From positions 226,479,468-226,543,467 of the forward strand of contig CM035407.1 in NCBI GenBank assembly GCA_020310875.1: a stretch of 64,000 bases of DNA, written 5' to 3'. This DNA is from Ceratopteris richardii. Lineage: Eukaryota > Streptophyta > Polypodiopsida > Polypodiales > Pteridaceae. Positions within the stretch are counted from its first letter, which is position 1. Every line of letters begins with the position of its first letter. This document shows, piece by piece, positions 55,023 through 64,000 of the stretch. The notes beneath the pieces are model-generated. The model was not told the origin of the DNA. It saw nothing but the letters and a program-made list of their open reading frames with translations, and ran no database searches. Made by a program: the position numbers and the translations under genes.

Positions 55023-55283
55023 TTGGATTTTAGTAAGAAAAGTTCTAGCAGTCCAAACCTTTCTACGTACAAAGACGAAAATGGAAAGATGGCTATTTTC
55101 CATGAACCACACAGATATAGGGACTCTACACTGAATCTTTGGTGCTATGACCTACCTCTCTCGCTTAAGCCTCTTCCTTTGAAAACAACACTAGTAAACA
55201 CAATAGCACATTATGAGGAGTGTTTCCACTTTTCCTTTCATCTAACAGGGTTCTGTATCTCTTGGTGGAATCTCATTTTGTGA
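55023..55283 (+). CDS. Small unrecognised ORF next to tRNA-His relic
   Basis: An 86-codon frame, hydrophilic at first ([20 protein letters not shown]) and aromatic at the end (FSFHLTGFCISWWNLIL). The reading frame extends upstream past a stop to another Met near 54955, so it may be the end of a longer former gene. It lies 23 bases before the tRNA relic. It is also present, broken, in unit 1. I do not recognise it. A former mitochondrial ORF is possible if the block is mitochondrial; expression is doubtful. Confidence 0.3.
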   Translation: MDFSKKSSSSPNLSTYKDENGKMAIFHEPHRYRDSTLNLWCYDLPLSLKPLPLKTTLVNTIAHYEECFHFSFHLTGFCISWWNLIL

Positions 55284-55305
55284 TTTCTGTGTTTCTATGA
55301 CAAAG

Positions 55306-55378
55306 GGCGGGTATAACTCAATGGTCAGAGTGTCAGATTGTGAATTTAAAAACATGGGTTCAACTCCTGTTACTCGCC
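55306..55378 (+). tRNA. trnH: tRNA-His (GTG) relic, bacterial/mitochondrial type
   Basis: A 73-base cloverleaf. G-1 pairs with C73, the hallmark of tRNA-His. Acceptor GCGGGTA/TACTCGC has 7 pairs (one G-T). D arm ACTC-AATGGTCA-GAGT. Anticodon loop TTGTGAA with anticodon GTG. Anticodon stem TCAGA/TTTAA has one mismatch that a C-to-T/G-to-A change explains. T arm ATGGG-TTCAACT-CCTGT uses two G-T pairs. It differs in the D arm from plastid trnH and throughout from nuclear tRNA-His. It is probably a mitochondrial-type gene now decaying. Confidence 0.75.
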
Positions 55379-56829
55379 AAAGACACATTGTCCCAGGCCG
55401 AAGAAGCCAAGCAAAACAAAAGTGAATGGCATCACTCTTCTTTCTGAGTTGTTTGTCCGCTTACTTAACCCTGAGAATTTATTCATGCGTGGATTGTGAA
55501 CTTGTTCTACACACGGATAGATAGTCTAATGTGATCATCGTCGATGAACCCGAGGCTTAAGCAAAAATGCTTAAGCCTAATGGTTAAGCATTTATTTACA
55601 ACATAAGACAAGACAAGACAAGACCAACATCGCTTCGCCCCTTCCGGCCTACATGGTGTAGCTGTAGCTTTACCTACATGGTCTCTTTAGTGCAAGACAA
55701 AACTAGAATGGTGTAGCTTAAGTAAGACCAACATGTTCTGTGTTGTAGCCTTCATGGTCTCTTTAGCGCATTCTCTACATGGTGTAGCTTAGGCAAGACC
55801 TACATGGTTAAGCTTCACCCCAACATTGCTGCTTAAGCCTTCTTGACTTTAGGTTAAGGTAATACCTAAAGGCGTAAGCTATTATGCTTAAGCATTCCCT
55901 ACATGGTCTTCCCTCTAGGACCAACATGGTGTAGCTGTAGCAAGATAAGAACAACATCGCTTTGCCCCTTTGGGCCTACATGGTGTAGTTGTAGCCTTTT
56001 AGGCGTGTTAGTTTAGGTTTTGTAAATGTTTAACTTTTAGCATAATAGCTTAACCGTATAGGCTTAAGCGAAAACAAAAAAAAAACCGTTAAGGGGCTAA
56101 AGAAAACAGGCAAGAGCTACATGGTCTTCCCTCCAGGACCAACATGGTCTTCCCTCTAGCTTGCCCAATAGGTATTAGCTTCTACATTTAGGTTTTGTTT
56201 TCTTTAGCCGTTTTCCTTAAGGCGCTAAAGTGTCCATTTCCCTTAAGGCACTAAAGTGTTCGTTTCCCAATAGGAAATGCTACGCACCTGTGTGGGAAAT
56301 GGATACGTTGTAGTCTGGAAACGGACACTTTATTAAGGTTTTACGCTAATGAAAACCATGTCGACCCGAACGAAGGGGCCAAGCAATGTTGGTCTTGTTT
56401 TGTTTTATGCTAAAGTTTACCGGTATGGGAATCCACGTTAGTTTGCAGGTGGCAAAGCTAATACCTTTAGGTGCATAGCGTGCTAAAGTAAACATTGTAG
56501 CCTAATGTAAAGTTGACAAAAACTTTAGGTAATAGCTAAAGCAAAACCAGACAAGACAAGACCAACATTGTGAACGCTTAAGCCTGGTTTTCTATGCTTA
56601 AGCCTTCACCTTTAGGTTAAGTGAAAACCATTAAGTAAATAACCCAGGCCATGAAGTAAGTTCTTGCTTAAGCAAGCCAAGGAATCTTAAGCTAATTGCC
56701 ATGCCTTCTTGACTTCATGGTCTTCCTTTTGGGAATGGTAATATTAAGCCTTCAGCCCTACATGGTGTAGCTTAAGCATTCCCTATATGGCTCTTTAGCA
56801 CAAGACAAGACCAACATGGTGTACTTGTA

Positions 56830-57690
56830 GCTCCTCTTGCACCTCAAGTACCACATGTTATTCCCAAAGCTCCTCAAATACATCAATTGCCTTATCGAAA
56901 TCCTAATTATCATGTTCAAGCAATTCCTTATCAACAAAATACTCAATTTAAAAATTTCCCACCACAAGTTAATCAAAATGGTTTTGTGTGTGGTCCTTGT
57001 AGGTGTCCTTGGTGTGATTCATTAGAGCACTTTTTGAGAGATTATGAACTATTGGAGGCTGCTAAGGAGCAACGACTAGTAATAGACATAGACAAGAAAA
57101 TATATCACTATCGATCTAGGCTACCTTTGTAAGGAAATTATGGTAAGGGAGGAATGGAAAAACACTATGAAAATATAACCATAATAGATGCATGAACTAG
57201 AGGGGTGAAACTAGAAGCTCTTGATGAACAAGAAGTACAATCAAGTAAACCCACAAAGGAAGTTGACTTTTCTATAGAGGCTTTAGTAAGAGCACGAGAT
57301 GAGATTTGACAATAACGGCTTGGGAGTCACGGATAGAAGATCAATCTCTTATTTCTCACATATCCAATGTACAAGAAAAACGAAAAAGAGATGAAACTCA
57401 GCCTTGTGAAAGAAGAGTGACCCGAAAACAAATCTCACAGGGAATAGAAACCATCATAGAGAAAGGGGAAACATCACAACCCAAAGATAAAAAACAAGAA
57501 CAACAACCCAATGAACAAAAACAAGACGAGAAAAAAAAAGGTAAGAAGGCAAAGCAAAGAAAAGTGGAACCAAAGCCTTCAGAGAAACAAGAACAATCAA
57601 AACAAACTCAAGAACAAACACAAGAACATGAACAAAAACAAGAGCTTGAGCAAAAACAAAGAAACCAAAGAGAAAACCTAAAGCCATCTT
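56830..57690 (+). pseudogene. gag C-terminal fragment and linker, copy 2
   Basis: Frame 56887-57132 has the knuckle CPWCDSLEHFLRDY with the final Cys lost. After stops, 57306-57692 is a Lys/Gln/Glu-rich low-complexity linker (EQEQ and KQ repeats) that then shifts into the protease frame. Confidence 0.75.
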
Positions 57691-58576
57691 GATTTCAGAA
57701 ATTGAGAAAAAAATAGATCCTATGGAGATTTTAGATGACATTTTGCTTAAGAGTCAAGTGACTATGTCTTTAGAACAAGTTTTCTCTATTGCAAAGCCTA
57801 TTTTTAAAGATAACTTTATCGGCCTAATTAAAAGGAAGAGGTTTCTGCTTAATCTAGATACTGATATGCAAGATGCTCTAGATCAAGATCAAGCTATGAA
57901 TGAAGCCTTAAACTTTGATGAATCTGATGAAGAGGAATTTGATGATGATGAAGTAAATGTTAATAAAAATTTCTTAGGACCTATTCAACCTGACCATGAA
58001 AACCATGAGAACAATTTTGAAAGTCACTTTAAAAGAAAATTTTGGTCTAAAGGTACATCAGAGATGCATGTTAAAATAGGAAATGATACAAACGCTATCA
58101 CTGTAAATGGATTAGTAGATTTCGGCTCCGAAATCAATGTGATTTCAAGAGAAGTCTATGATAAAGTTCGATCGTCCATAGATAAAGATTGTAGATGGCA
58201 TATGAGAACTGCAGATAATGGTGTAGGTACCCTCTATGGAGCTTGTGCTAGTATGCCCATATCCATAGGAGGAATCATAGAAGAATTTCACTTTTTTATT
58301 CAAGGTAAATGCTCCTATGAAGTTGTCTTAGGTGAGCCCTTTATTTGTGAGATTCATATGGAAACTAAAGCCATGGATGATGGGTCTAGCTATACTAGAA
58401 TTAAGTCAAAGGATGGAATGCAATCACTTCAAGTCATAATAGTAGGAGTGAATCATCCTAGGAATCGATTGTCAATTAGGAAGAAACCTATTGTTACTCA
58501 GGATCATGAGCATGATTGTAGTGATTGTGCACCTCGATTCATGTTTGGAGCTACATATGATCAAAATTTCGGATAG
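57689..58576 (+). pseudogene. Retropepsin-like protease region, copy 2
   Basis: A 295-codon frame: acidic segment, then ITVNGLVDFGSEINVIS, where the catalytic Ser of D-S-G is replaced by Phe (copy 1 keeps DSGSE). The hydrophobic VVLGEPFI motif follows about 70 residues later. It ends at a TAG at 58574-58576. Known role of the family: cleavage of the gag-pol polyprotein. Confidence 0.82.
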
Positions 58577-58833
58577 AATCCACATTTGGGCGGGACAACA
58601 GTGGATATTGGTTTGACATCTTGCAACCAACCAACCTATACAATAGTTTGTCACTTTGTTTTCCACATTCTAGATTAGATTTTCTTCATAAGAGTCAATT
58701 GTCTAAGTATTTTATCCAAAAAACCCAAAAAAATTATAAAACCAACAAAATCATGGAACATGATGAGAACATTGAGCATGTGATTGAGACATCTCATTGT
58801 TTCTCTACTCTCAAGGAGTTAGAGTTATGTCAT

Positions 58834-60390
58834 CAACAAAAATTCTAATTCCCATATTATTCTTCTTTCTTCCCTTGATGAGTATGCTATAATCCAAGAA
58901 TATGCTCTCAATGTTGACAAGTGCTCAAAATTTAACCAAACACATGATGCCTTAGTTGAAACAAAGTACAAAACTGTAGACAAAAAAATCAAACTCATAG
59001 CTCAACCATTACCCCAAGGAAGTAACGAAAAAATTACTCATGTGGAAAACGATTTAATTCTTCGGGATAAGAAAAACATAGGACATAGATTTACGGATGA
59101 GACAATCAAATAAGTGAAAATTGGTAGAGATGATGACTTTCTTTTGCCAACAGAGAGAGATAAATTTGAGAGAGTCATATGTAGCCATGGAAAAGCCTTT
59201 ACTACGTATCCTCATGAGATTGGTTGCATAGATCCTAAGCTAGTTGCACCCATGATCATATTTACTATTCCACATATTCCATGGAATCTTCGCCCTATAC
59301 AAGTTTCAAAGGCTCACTTACCTGAGCTAATGAAACTACTTAAGGAGAAGATAAACATGAGAATTTTAGAACCATCTTTTGCACCTTACTCAAATAGATG
59401 GTTCAATGTGCCTAAAAAGAATGGGAAACTACGCTTTATTCAAGATCTCCAACCTCTCAATAAAGTCACCATAAGGAATGTAGGAACATGACCCATTCTA
59501 GATGAGTTTGCTGAATCATTTTTAGGACATTCTATCTATTCAATGGGTGATTTATATTTAGGATATGACCAATTCCAATTAGCTATTGATAGTCGTGACA
59601 TAACCATAATGAAAGCTCTTTTAGGCTTAGTGCGAATGTGTACTTTACCTCAAGAAGCGACTAATTTTGTGGCTCATATGATGAGTGCTATGAATATGGT
59701 CTTACAGGATTTTATCCCTCATATAAACATGCCATTCATTGATGATATTCCAATTAAAGGGAGTGAGGAACGTGTAAAGGACATTATTTTAGATTCATCT
59801 AGATGTCGTAAATTTATTTTTGACCATATCTCTGATTGTGAACAGATATTTTAACGATTTGAAGAGGTAGGTCTCACATTTTCCATAGAAAAATATGTTT
59901 TTGGTGTCAACGAGGTTCTTATTGTTGGACATTTATGTGGTCATTATGGTCGAAAGCCTTACCCACAAAAAGTTGATGCCATTAGCAAGATTTTTGAAAC
60001 ATGTAACAAAGTGAGTGAGGTACGCAGATTTCTTGGTGCTTGTATCTTTTATGTTATTTGGATCCCACACTTTGCTCATGTTGCTAATTGTCTCTATGAC
60101 TTGTTGAGGAAGAAACGAAAAATTATTTGGACTGACAAACACACACAAACTATGCATAAATTGAAGAAATTATTGCTTGAAACTCCCATCCTTAAGTGTG
60201 TAGACTATTCTGTTAACAAACCTATTATATTGACTGTTGATACTAGTCCTATTGGTGTAGGTTGGGTTATAAGTCAAGATGATAGTGAAGGGAATAGATA
60301 TGCAATTAGGTTTGGGGCTTTAAAATTTTACATGAAACACAACAAAAGTATCCATAGATCAAACGAGAACTATATGGTATGGTAACAACT
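58834..60390 (+). pseudogene. Reverse transcriptase with FIDD active site
   Basis: An N-terminal part from about 58855 (KYKTVDKKIKLIAQPLP) leads through a TAA at 59111-59113 into RT proper. Motifs are SNRWFNVPKKNGKLRFIQD, QPLNKVTIRN, a TGA at 59489-59491, MGDLYLGYDQFQLAI, the active site MPFIDDIPIKG (FIDD at 59735-59746), a TAA near 59854, then VSEVRRFLGAC and the start of RNase H (LTVDTSPIGVGWVI). The aspartates remain. This is the segment deleted in copy 1. Confidence 0.85.
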
Positions 60391-60783
60391 TTGAAGGCAG
60401 ACAAAGAATATTTCATAGGTGCAAATGTCAAAGTTGAGACTGATTGTTTGCCTCTCATTGGAATGATAGCCAATTGTTCATCTCTTGATATAGCCATGCT
60501 TAGATGGATCTCATATATTAAGTTCATAAATCCTAAGTTAGTTCATATTTCAGGTACGTCAAATTCAGTTGCTGATATGTTATCGAGAGCTAGATTTAAT
60601 GATCTTGAAAGTGATCTAATAAAGAATGTGAACTTAATTGATTATGGTCCACATATATACGAGTATGAGAAATTTCATGAGTCTGAGTACGAAGATGAAT
60701 GGAGAGACATAGGAAAGTATCTGAGTACATTGCAACCATTACCTAGTTGGACTATGAATAGATTCTGTAACATTAGGAAATGA
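60379..60783 (+). pseudogene. RNase H C-terminal part, copy 2
   Basis: A shift near 60375 moves into a frame with KVETDCLPLIGMIANC and HISGTSNSVADMLSRARFND. The last motif corresponds to the (A)D-x-LSR end of Ty3 RNase H. It ends in a TGA at 60781-60783. Confidence 0.8.
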
Positions 60784-62030
60784 GCTTATAATTTTTTCCT
60801 ACGTAACGGTTATCTTTGGAGACATGCTAAGGGTAAGGTTAAGAATCCACAATGAGTCCTAGGAAAACGAGATCTTCAGTTGCAGGTAATGAAGGAAATG
60901 CATGAGACATTATGGGCAAGTCATAAAGGATTTTTTGAAACATATGAAAAAGTTAGAAGTTTCTATTATTGATCTAGGATTTATGTTGACATTAGTAGCT
61001 ATGTTTCCACACGTTCTACTTGTCAACTTCATTCGTCAGTCAAACATAGAGATCCGTTGCATCCTACTTATCCACCCTGTATTCACTACAAGTGGGTAGT
61101 AGATCTTGTAACTATGCCTAAAGGTATTGACAAAATGTGTTACATTGTTCTTGCAAGAGAAAACTTAACTAATCATGTAGAGGGACGTGCACTACGATCT
61201 AAGACCACATCCAATGTTTGCAAATTCTTGCTTGAAGATGTCATAAGTCACTTTGGGTACATAGAGAAAGTAGTTGCCGGTCGTGGAGAGTTAAATGCGA
61301 GAGAAGCTAAAGAGTTCTTTGAACATCATGATATTCGTTTGTCTCTCACTACCACATATAACCCAGAGGAATCGTAAAATAGAGAGAGGGCATCCACCTA
61401 TTCTAAAATCCATATCTAAAGCATGTAATACTGACATTAAACAATGGCCTAGATTCTTACCCTTTGCACTTTGTGCAGATAGAATGACGTGCACACATAC
61501 TACTTGGTATATGCCTGCTGAACTCATGTACTGTCAAAAACCGTTGTTTCCAATTCAATCTCATATTTCTGTATGGTCAAATTTGCCTTGGTCTGAAAAC
61601 ATGTCTGCTGATGATTTTTGAGTTTGCGCATTAAATAGTTAGAACAAGGTAAATTAAGACTTGATGATGCCGTTGAAAAATTAAGAGAATCTAGAATAAA
61701 GAACAAGCATTATTTTGATAAAAGTGATCGATTGCATCCTAAGCCAATTGAAGTAGGAGATGGGGTGCTCATTTATGATAGTACATTTGACTCTCAATAT
61801 GATGCACGCAAAAAGCTCACTCAACGATGGTTTGGGCTATACATTGTATCAAAATTCAACAACAATGGTACGTATGCTCTTTGTGAATTAAATGGTGTTG
61901 CACTAAAAACTTTGATTGCAGGTAAAAGGATAAAGCTATTCAAGAAATGTGATAATGACGAGTACATTTTGGATGAGGACATTAAAGAAGATGACAACAA
62001 TGAGGTCGATAAACAAGAGTATCCATGATT
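60784..62030 (+). pseudogene. Integrase and C-terminal domain, copy 2
   Basis: The zinc-finger region is damaged (SSYVSTRSTCQLH). The core frame 61057-61377 has HYKWVVDLVTMPKG (first Asp), a segment where the second Asp is lost (VVAGRGELN; copy 1 keeps VVADRGELN), then a shift into 61295-61621. The C-terminal part 61732-62028 (GVLIYDSTFDSQYD, GTYALCELNGV) resembles the small beta-barrel tail of Ty3 integrases. Confidence 0.78.
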
Positions 62031-64000
62031 TAAAAAAAATAAAAATAAAATAATATATAATATATATATATATAGAAATAAAAATATCATTAATTTTTCA
62101 AGTTCATGTTGCTTTGTTTTTTTTCAAGTTCATTCCAGTTTTTTTCCATTCTTGCTTGTTTGCAACTTCACTTCATGCATGTTTCTTTTCAGTCTTTGAA
62201 TTGCATTACATATCCACATCACTTGAGTGAAAAGGGCAAATGATGATTTCTCTACTTGTGTAAAATTGTATCTTAAGTAGTAATTTATCTACTAAGAAAT
62301 CGATTATAATGTAGGATTATGGAAAGATAGGGCATGTAGATTTGGAGGTTTATTTTGGTGACATGACTTTCATATATAAACATGCATATGTATCCTGTAT
62401 CAAAAGCATAATTGTTGAAGTCCTAGCTCCTGTTACTGCATGTTTCTACATCCTTAGTCCACCTCACAACACTTGTATCGGAGTTTAACGATTATTCTCC
62501 ATCATCAAAAATGGTTGTACCCTACATCGGGGTTTAATTTCTCCCCATCATAAAAAAAAAAGCCTTCTACATGTTATTGATGCTTAAAATGACTCAATAC
62601 ATCCACTTCCACTTCATATTTATGATTGTTTGTTTTCTTTCTTTACATGTTGTCAATGTTGGTTATTCATTTGATAATATGTTGCCTATTTCTTCATCCA
62701 TATTCATGTTGCTTGTTTCAATTCTTTCTTTCATGCAAATTTTGCTTCATGTCATAGTGCATACTGATTTATGCATATGATCAATGTTTTCTTCCATATG
62801 TTGCCTATAAATGGGTGAGAAAGGGGAAAGTCTTAGAGGAGAGGCCACTTCATCATCTTCTTGAGAAAGGCTAGGAGGAAAGTCTTGTGGACGTCACATG
62901 GAGTTTTGAGGAGCTTTTTTGCATGAGCGTGGCTATCTTGGGGACGCAATCAGACCTGAACAAAAAAGAAACTTGGCGATGTCATCTGTTCTAACATGAG
63001 GTAAGTGTATACTTTCTTTTTCACTATCCAAGGTTAAATAGGGTAAGATCTTGGAGGATTCGAACCCCATACCTCCTCGGTAGAAGCCACATGCCTTACT
63101 CAATCCACCACATATCCTTGATGTACATATCCGTGCTGCCACCCCTATACAAGGAGTAAGAAAGAGAGAAATAGTCGATAGAACATTTGTTTTCCTCTGA
63201 TTTTGACCTCTGAAACACCTACCTAGGTGCACCAAAATGGCCATATCTTGATCTAGGAATATCGAAATTCAAAAATTCAAAGTGCTATGAATTTCTTGCT
63301 TCAAAATCTTTCCAATGATAAGTTATTTGATAGTTTTTGAGTAGATATGATCATCTATACAGAGCTTGGAAGTTGACTAAATAGTATCATGAGGGAGTCT
63401 TTAGGCATGAATGAATTCTTATTTTTTTCATAGATGTTTAGGGACATGGTTTTTTTTTTCATAGGATATAATTTCCCTCATATTTAACTTCATTTAGGAT
63501 CATAAAGAACATGTCAAATCTTAAATTTCTTATAGAAAATGAAGTAGAAGGGAAGATGTTGCTGTTCATAGCTACTCTATTAGGATGCATTAGATGTTGA
63601 AATTCTTCATTGATTGATCTTGTTGAATACGTTTATGGATTGAATAAAGAGTGAATATTCAATTGTACATGGAATTTCATTAATGTATTTATTATTATTC
63701 TTCTTCATTGAAATTTAGTTGTATGGATTAGAAGATACAATTAGTATTACAACTAGTTGTTTATAAGAGAACGAGTGGATGTATGCATTGAAAAAAAAAA
63801 GGAAAATATGATTTTAGTAATCTATGGACATCAATTTGCATGCACTCACCAAATAACTTGTCCTAATAATCAATATGTATACATATAGTTCTAATGATTT
63901 AAACATTTAGAATTTTCTATGTGTGTTTTATTAGAACTAGAACCAATGCATAATTTGCTTGTTGTAAATAAATAAATTCATGATGAATGATTTGTTGCAC
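62031..64000. other. AT-rich DNA without recognised gene
   Basis: It starts with A- and TA-rich runs (62026-62090) and holds T-rich UTR-like DNA. ORFs of 69 and 103 codons (62571-62780 plus, 62933-63244 minus) have no domain. It may include the lost 3' end of the FIDD element and unrelated spacer. Confidence 0.45.
63050..63125 (-). repeat. Possible tRNA-derived SINE head (B-box-like)
   Basis: On the minus strand ggttcgaatcc at 63066-63056 matches the pol III B box, preceded by a weak A-box-like tggattgagtaagg about 40 bases upstream. No clear tail or TSD was found, so this is only a candidate. Confidence 0.3.

Larger units (their letters stand above)
54412..56829. repeat. Word-repeat block D
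   Basis: This is the sister of block C in unit 2, with the same island holding the ORF and tRNA-His relic. Its end near 56460-56530 resembles the beginning of block B. It abuts gag sequence at the same point as block C. Confidence 0.7.
53834..62009. repeat. Tandem segmental duplication, unit 2
   Basis: This is the full-length copy (about 8.18 kb) with the same order of parts as unit 1. The copy that follows it diverges at about 62010, where unit 1 restarted. Lengths agree once the RT deletion of unit 1 is added. Confidence 0.88.
56830..62030 (+). mobile_element. FIDD-type Ty3/gypsy element, copy 2 (RT present)
   Basis: It starts inside gag directly against word block D; no LTR or primer site is visible. 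Order: gag end, linker, protease, RT, RNase H, integrase, C-terminal domain. RT has FIDD in place of YVDD/YLDD and other features usually seen in fungal Ty3 elements. At least five frameshifts and several stops make it inactive. Confidence 0.88.

Noticed and set aside
55306-55378. Plastid-derived trnH
   Set aside because: The anticodon region is similar, but the D arm (ACTC/GAGT) and variable part do not fit plastid trnH.

Overview
The window reads as nuclear DNA of a land plant with a large, transposon-rich genome, probably not an angiosperm (inference). No intact host gene is recognisable. It holds LTR retrotransposons and their wreckage, two 5'-truncated LINEs, four blocks of peculiar short-word repetitive DNA that carry two relics of a bacterial/mitochondrial-type tRNA-His, and a tandem segmental duplication of about 8 kb. 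Target-site duplications (TSDs) around four insertions argue for a nuclear location. The tRNA relics suggest that the word-repeat blocks derive from an organelle, probably a mitochondrion.

Layout. 1-720: decayed 3' accessory ORF of an Athila/Tat-like element. 2051-5287: broken Ty3/gypsy gag-PR-RT-RNase H. 5288-5590: diverged LTR piece of the family seen intact later. 5591-10140 and 16211-19720: word-repeat blocks A and B, separated by mostly non-repetitive DNA holding a LINE tail (13783-14711, 18-bp TSD). 19808-46086: an outer LTR element (545-bp LTRs, about 3.5% diverged, 5-bp TSD, tRNA-Asp primer site). It lacks its own Ty3 reverse transcriptase and is interrupted by a young 16.7-kb LTR element (22896-39572, 576-bp LTRs that look identical, TSD CATGG) and by a second LINE tail (about 40558-42159). 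47523-62009: two tandem copies of a unit made of spacer, word block with tRNA-His relic, and a Ty3/gypsy element with an FIDD active site. The first copy has lost about 1.86 kb of RT. 62010-64000: AT-rich DNA without a gene.

The centrepiece is the 16.7-kb minus-strand element. In sense order it has a 5' LTR, a tRNA-Asp primer site, a 1.76-kb leader with a strong splice donor and a tandem array of 18/36-bp units built on TCGCGA, a 1273-aa gag with four knuckle-like motifs and half a protease, a 1862-aa pol in the +1 frame, a splice-acceptor-like site, a 1414-aa ORF of unknown function, a polypurine tract and a 3' LTR. Pol has RT, RNase H, two successive H2C2 zinc fingers, integrase, a second retropepsin-like domain and repeated IWVPK-type motifs. 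The outer element encodes a relative of that second-protease/IWVPK module with the catalytic triad lost, and shares the primer site, polypurine tract, LTR start and a 15-nt U5 motif with the inner one. This suggests an autonomous element and a dependent parasite, and is the best candidate here for an undescribed system.
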